Origin: Kingdonia uniflora
Taxonomy: Eukaryota; Streptophyta; Magnoliopsida; Ranunculales; Circaeasteraceae
Direction of reading: 5' to 3'
Assembly (NCBI GenBank): GCA_014058105.1
Contig: JACGCM010002671.1
Location: 620,001-684,000, forward strand
DNA length: 64,000 nucleotides
Shown: piece after piece, positions 60,084 to 64,000 of the stretch
Numbering within the stretch: position 1 is the first letter of the stretch
Layout: every line of letters starts with the position of its first letter
The notes under the pieces: generated by a model
What the model saw: only the letters and a program-made list of their open reading frames with translations
Told to the model about the DNA's origin: nothing
The model's database searches: none
Position numbers and translations under genes: made by a program

Positions 60084-61375
60084 TAGTGTATAAGATAACT
60101 TGTAACGTTATTAATTATGCCCTTGTCCATATCAATAACATTTGTAGTAGAAATTGGTGCCTCGTGTTCAACCCTTTTAAACTATAGATGGATAAGTTGG
60201 ACCTTGATGTTAAATCAAGGGGGGTACTAAGCATAAGCCTATATTATATCATTGACAGAGTCCTCAATCCTATATTTGTGAGGATAGAAAGGGGTGCTGA
60301 GCATAAGATCGCCAATCATATGATTAGTCTCATTGCCTATAGAGTAAGAACAATTAGGTCATTTTGATTGAGTGTCGATCTCTTAAATCACTCATGTATA
60401 GGATAACTTAGAGTCATGTACACAGTAGGGCTATGTTGTCAGGGTCCTTGGGCTCGAGTCCTAATAAAATATATTTGGTAACTGTTTATCAGTGTCCCGG
60501 GTTACAAGTCTCTAAATTATTTCCTTATTACTTCTCGGTTGCATGCCACGCGAGCATCTCGTGGGCTTAGATCCCTGAAAGTGAAAATAAATCAGGCTTT
60601 AGACCTGTAGGTTGAAAATCCTTGACCACCTTGATCCGGTGATTTCCCTGCTAATTCCTAGCTCACTAAAAAGGAATTTGCCAATCCTTGGCTCGAGAAT
60701 ATGGGATACGCTTCTGTTGAGGATAGAAGGGTACGAGAGTGTAGTCCCACTAAATTAAAAGTGACTCTGTATACATTGTCATTTAGTTATCCCCCATATC
60801 TAATAATACACTATAACTACTTTATAATACCGGTTGGCGCCGATGCTTTAAAATAACATTAATAATTAAACCTCATTTCCTCAAAGCATTGCATCATTTT
60901 TACATATAGATATAATATTATATTACTTTAGTACTTCTGTATTATATCGGTCTGTCATGTTTAGTGATCGGTAATAATTGTGCTTGCTTGACGCCCTGTG
61001 CGCTATATTTTTACAGGAGGTCGAGCACAATAGGATTTTGCTTAGTGAGGCTTGGTGGATCATTTTTGGGATTCTTTGGAGTTCTTTGGATCACTGAGCC
61101 GTCGTAGCGTATTTATGATCTTTTTATTTCAGATTTCATTGTCGTAGTCTTATTCTCGTTTTTAGAGTTAGTTGAGAATATTTTTCATTTTAATTCAATT
61201 TATTCATTTAATTTATAATTGAGTTATTTCAACTGCGTTTCTTTGATAAGTTCATGTAGTTAATTTCTTTGGAAATATATTACATCTGTGGGGTTCATCC
61301 GTGGGATGCCTGACTTGCTAAGCCTTAGGATTTTCTTAATGATTTTTATCACAAAATAAATTTTGGTGCGAGACA
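59195..61375 (+). repeat. 3' LTR of the chromodomain gypsy element
   Basis: 2181 bp, collinear with 51418-53642. The last 30 bases have diverged (TTTTGGTGCGAGACA). TA microsatellite at about 60050-60080. The open frame 59641-59835 mirrors 51857-52051 in the other LTR and is not a gene. Confidence 0.92.
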
Positions 61376-62260
61376 CCGACGAAAATTTATTATCGATCAC
61401 TAGTGCAATCAACAATATACCATATAATCTACAAATGATTGTTACAAATGAATCTTACAATGACAAAGTAAAAGTAAACAAGGAATGGCTAGCAAGAGGT
61501 GATACACAAACATCATTAAAGTGGTTTAGGAAGAAACAAAATGATGATCAGACGTTTTATTTTGATATTAAATTGGATGAGGGGGACCTTACACTAAATT
61601 TCTTTTAGATTGAAGGACATTCAAGATGTGCATATGAGGCATTCAGAGATGTTATCACCTTTGATACTACGTACCAAAGCAATATGTACAAGATGCATTT
61701 GCTCCATTTGTTGGGATCAACAACTACTATGAAAACGATTCATTACGGACGCGCTCTACTAAGGAATGAGCAAGAATTAACATTTGTATATTTATTTAAT
61801 ATGTAGCTGAAGGCAATGAACAACAAGTACCCTACTTTAATTATCATTGATCAAGATGCAACTATGGGCATGGCTGTACTCAAGGTAAGTATTGATTTGT
61901 GTCATGTTGTTAAATTGGCATTGTTGAGTACACGTGGTTGTTGACAATATATATTTTCGTCGTACACAATTGTCGACAAATTATTATCGTGTGCATATTA
62001 TAATTGACAATCTTGCACAATTTATATCTACTTCGCGTGTGCTTAGTGATGTTTTATCTTTCTTTTAGGTTTTCCCTAACACCATACATCGGCTAGGTCT
62101 ATGGTACATCACACACAAATTTCTAAAGAAATTTGTCTATGTTTTTGGAGTTCTTTTGCCTCTACTTTTGAGGACCTCATCTTTAGATTTGTCAGGTGGC
62201 AAAAGCAGGATGTGGTCATTATCCTGGCTCTCGACATCATAGACTCGAAAGCCCCGCATA
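61376..62260 (+). pseudogene. MULE transposase (FAR1/FHY3-type) relic
   Basis: Reading from the gypsy junction: DENLLSITSAINN, LKWFRKKQNDDQTFYFDIKL, a TAG, then GHSRCAYEAFRDVITFDTTY (first catalytic Asp in TFDTTY), YGRALLRNEQELTFVYLF, a second TAG, and KYPTLIIIDQDATMGMAVLK (second Asp). A GT-AG intron (61885-62068) joins VLK to VFPNTIHRLGLWYI. In the transposase and its domesticated FAR1/FHY3 relatives this last segment normally has Cys-Leu-Trp-His; Gly and Tyr appear here. The gypsy element cut off the N-terminal half, which should lie left of 51418 but is not readable there. The copy is inactive. Confidence 0.82.
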
Positions 62261-62739
62261 ATTAATTTTTGTACCCATTATTAGTTCTCTAAAATAAGAA
62301 AATATTACCCATCACTTAAAGGAATACATAATTACAGAACCAAAGAAAACTGAAAACATAACAAAAATATTTGATAATTGTCGATGACTCAACGATTCGA
62401 CATTTTACTATCGATAATCGCAGTTTTTAACAAAATGTGGGTATATAGCAATTATCGGTTGCCTATATCCTCGACAATTATAGTATGTCACTTTGTAATA
62501 ACATATGCATCTTAACAATCCTTTACCTCCATGCCGCTAACAATATGTATATCTCCACTCGTCAACAATGCAGATACTTGTTTCACAGATATGCCATTTT
62601 TAGGATTGAGGAAACTATTGTTCGGGACTGAGAAACTGCTATGTAACCGTTGCTCTTTAGGAAGAAATTGTTTCCCGCTCTTCAGATCTGAGCTATAAAT
62701 CTACCAAACAACATAAATGAGAAGAAGAGCTAAGGAAAA
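62261..62739. other. MULE interior, right part
   Basis: Non-coding. Contains TTGTCGATGACTCAACG, ATTATCGGTTG and CTCGACAATTATAG, near-palindromic words similar to those at 61940-62010 and 50760-51200. No further transposase exons could be read. Confidence 0.4.
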
Positions 62740-63148
62740 AAATCAAACAAAGAGAGAGAAAAAGAGAGGTATTGTTTCCTGTTTTAATCTCTCACTGTAG
62801 TTCTTCCCATTTTGCTGTTATAGAGATGAAGAAAGATAGTGAGAGAGAAGGTGAGGGTCTAGTTTGAAATTTGATTTTAAATTTGAATAAATATAATGAA
62901 GGGCTTGGTGTTTGAAATTAGGAAGGAGTGAGAGAGTGAAGAGGGAGAAGAGTACAATAATAGAGAGGAGATAGGAAAATGGGGACCATGTGAGGAGAGT
63001 GTCGTAAGGAGAGAGGAATCAACATCATTACCACAATACCACCTCATTCTCTACAAGAGAAAAACACAATTTATCCTAGCCACTCATCTAATAGAGATGA
63101 GTGGTGCTCCTTTAGGGTCTCATTTATTATGGACCCAAATCTGTTCCC
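62740..63148 (-). repeat. Right terminal inverted repeat of the MULE
   Basis: Inverse counterpart of the left end. Shares CATCTAATAGAGATGAGTGG, CTACAAGAGAAAAACACAATTTA and the GA-rich tract. Ends GGACCCAAATCTGTTCCC, followed by the 9-bp duplication AACAAAAAA. Confidence 0.8.
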
Positions 63149-63157
63149 AACAAAAAA

Positions 63158-64000
63158 TGAGATCATAAAAGAAAGAATTGCTAAAACTGGAAGTAATTTA
63201 TGAAATAACACTCAAAGCTTGTTAAAATGCTAGATCCTCACATAACATTAGGCAATGAAGTCTCCACAATTATCCTTAATTGTTCCTAATCACGGTTGAC
63301 TTTTATTTAGACAAGGATATAACTAACTGCTGTGAATTGAGATTATTTCCAAGTAAATATTCAGTAAATAATTATACCATAAAAGTACTATCCTAGTCTA
63401 GCACAAACATTTTACATTAATAATTCTAAGATGCATATAATACAGACACAAATTATTCCCTTACTGTCCTAAACAGATGAAGAGAATGAGAGAACAAAAT
63501 AGAGGGTAAGAGATGTACCTAATCAATAGGACATACACCGATAGCCCGAATAGCTGCCAGTACAACATTGCATCGTAGCTGAGGTGTCAACTCATCCTTA
63601 TGTACCCAAATAGCTTGATAATCTTTGGAGATTGAACTTTTCTAGTAGGCATTGAAGATTTATTGAACATCTCATTCATTTCTTTAATAGGGAGCCATTC
63701 AACTTGTCTATTATATATGTAACAAATCTACAATATGATGCATAATATTTCTACCACAAGCATGACAATAAATCACTTTGGGATAGTGTGGCTTACTAGT
63801 TCGAGTGTGAGTATTTGAAACTACATTAGGTTTGGGCAATACTGTGGCTTTAACAAATTTTGTAACCAAAGGGGTTCTATTCGAATCAATATTTTCATAT
63901 CCAAGCCCCTTTTTTCACTTTCAGATTTGCCCATACTTAACTTTTTATCATTGTTTATCACTCCATGACCGGACATTTGAAGTTTTTGTTCAGATGAGGC
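63158..64000 (-). pseudogene. Degraded copia-like gag fragment at the window edge
   Basis: Bases 63158-63520 hold nothing recognisable. From about 64000 down to 63540 the minus strand reads, across shifts, KSESEK, VTKFVKATVLPKPNVVSNTH, HYPKVIYCHACGRNIMHHIV and YNRQVEWLPIKEMNEMFNKS. A CxxC-G-x-H Cys-His arrangement followed by a W-P block is usual in the gag of plant copia elements. It may be the 5' part of the element whose 3' LTR lies at 46870-47585, with the MULE between. Confidence 0.4.

Larger units (their letters stand above)
51418..61375 (+). mobile_element. Chromodomain Ty3/gypsy retrotransposon (Tekay/Del type)
   Basis: LTRs are 51418-53642 and 59195-61375 (TGTAGCGCCC...GACA). The flanking 5-mers CAGAC (51413-51417) and CCGAC (61376-61380) differ at one site and are probably the target duplication. 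An initiator-Met primer site follows the 5' LTR. The order gag, protease, RT/RNase H, integrase, chromodomain is that of a chromovirus. Many stops, and LTRs that differ at numerous sites and indels, mark an old, dead copy. It lies inside the MULE. Confidence 0.93.
48998..63148 (+). mobile_element. Mutator-like DNA transposon (MULE), interrupted by a gypsy element
   Basis: The ends GGAAATGGATTTGGG (48998) and, in inverse orientation, GGGAACAGATTTGGG (63148) begin long terminal inverted repeats of some 300-400 bp. They are flanked by an exact 9-bp duplication, AACAAAAAA, at 48989-48997 and 63149-63157. Nine-base duplications and long inverted repeats are Mutator hallmarks. The interior carries a FAR1/FHY3-type MULE transposase relic at 61376-62260 on the plus strand. 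The gypsy element 51418-61375 sits within the transposase gene region. Without it the MULE would be about 4.2 kb. Confidence 0.88.

Overview
This window is nuclear DNA of a flowering plant, most likely a eudicot. The evidence is AT-rich DNA, short GT-AG introns, plant-only gene families (a TBL/PMR5-type wall O-acetyltransferase, an F-box gene relic, a plant APC8/CDC23 relic) and several plant retrotransposon lineages (Tat-type and chromodomain-bearing Ty3/gypsy, and Ty1/copia). No bacterial, organellar, rRNA, tRNA or CRISPR features were seen.

Bases 1-16,490 are the gene-bearing part. An uncharacterised plus-strand gene (3348-7239, four coding exons, 445 codons) has a long first intron holding a probable small hAT-like insertion. 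A minus-strand five-exon TBL/PMR5-like gene (7938-9617, 430 codons) is intact. After it come a broken F-box gene between two LTR-like repeats (10067-12568) and an intron-containing APC8/CDC23 pseudogene with many frameshifts (13059-16434).

Bases 16,494-45,114 are a transposon nest. The outermost layer has 59-bp imperfect terminal inverted repeats and about 3.95 kb of its own sequence, and resembles a PIF/Harbinger-type DNA transposon. It holds a 15-kb minus-strand Tat-lineage Ty3/gypsy element (17196-32186, exact 5-bp target duplication GTGGG) with roughly 7 kb of extra, mostly antisense, coding relics between pol and the 3' LTR. It also holds a minus-strand Ty1/copia element (33491-43159, exact duplication TTACT). 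The copia 5' LTR is itself split by a 4.57-kb solo LTR (38400-42968).

Bases 45,115-48,988 contain a fold-back repeat and LTR-like or unassigned DNA. Bases 48,998-63,148 are a second nest: a Mutator-like element (MULE) with long terminal inverted repeats, an exact 9-bp target duplication (AACAAAAAA) and a FAR1/FHY3-type transposase relic. It is interrupted by a plus-strand chromodomain Ty3/gypsy element of Tekay/Del type (51418-61375). That element carries a 721-bp tandem duplication across its protease region. The last 850 bases include a degraded copia-like gag fragment.

Only the unknown gene and the TBL gene look like functional host genes. Everything else is transposon sequence, pseudogene or unassigned spacer. 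The exon joins were worked out by hand from splice dinucleotides and reading phase. The mobile-element boundaries rest on matched ends and target duplications read directly from the sequence.
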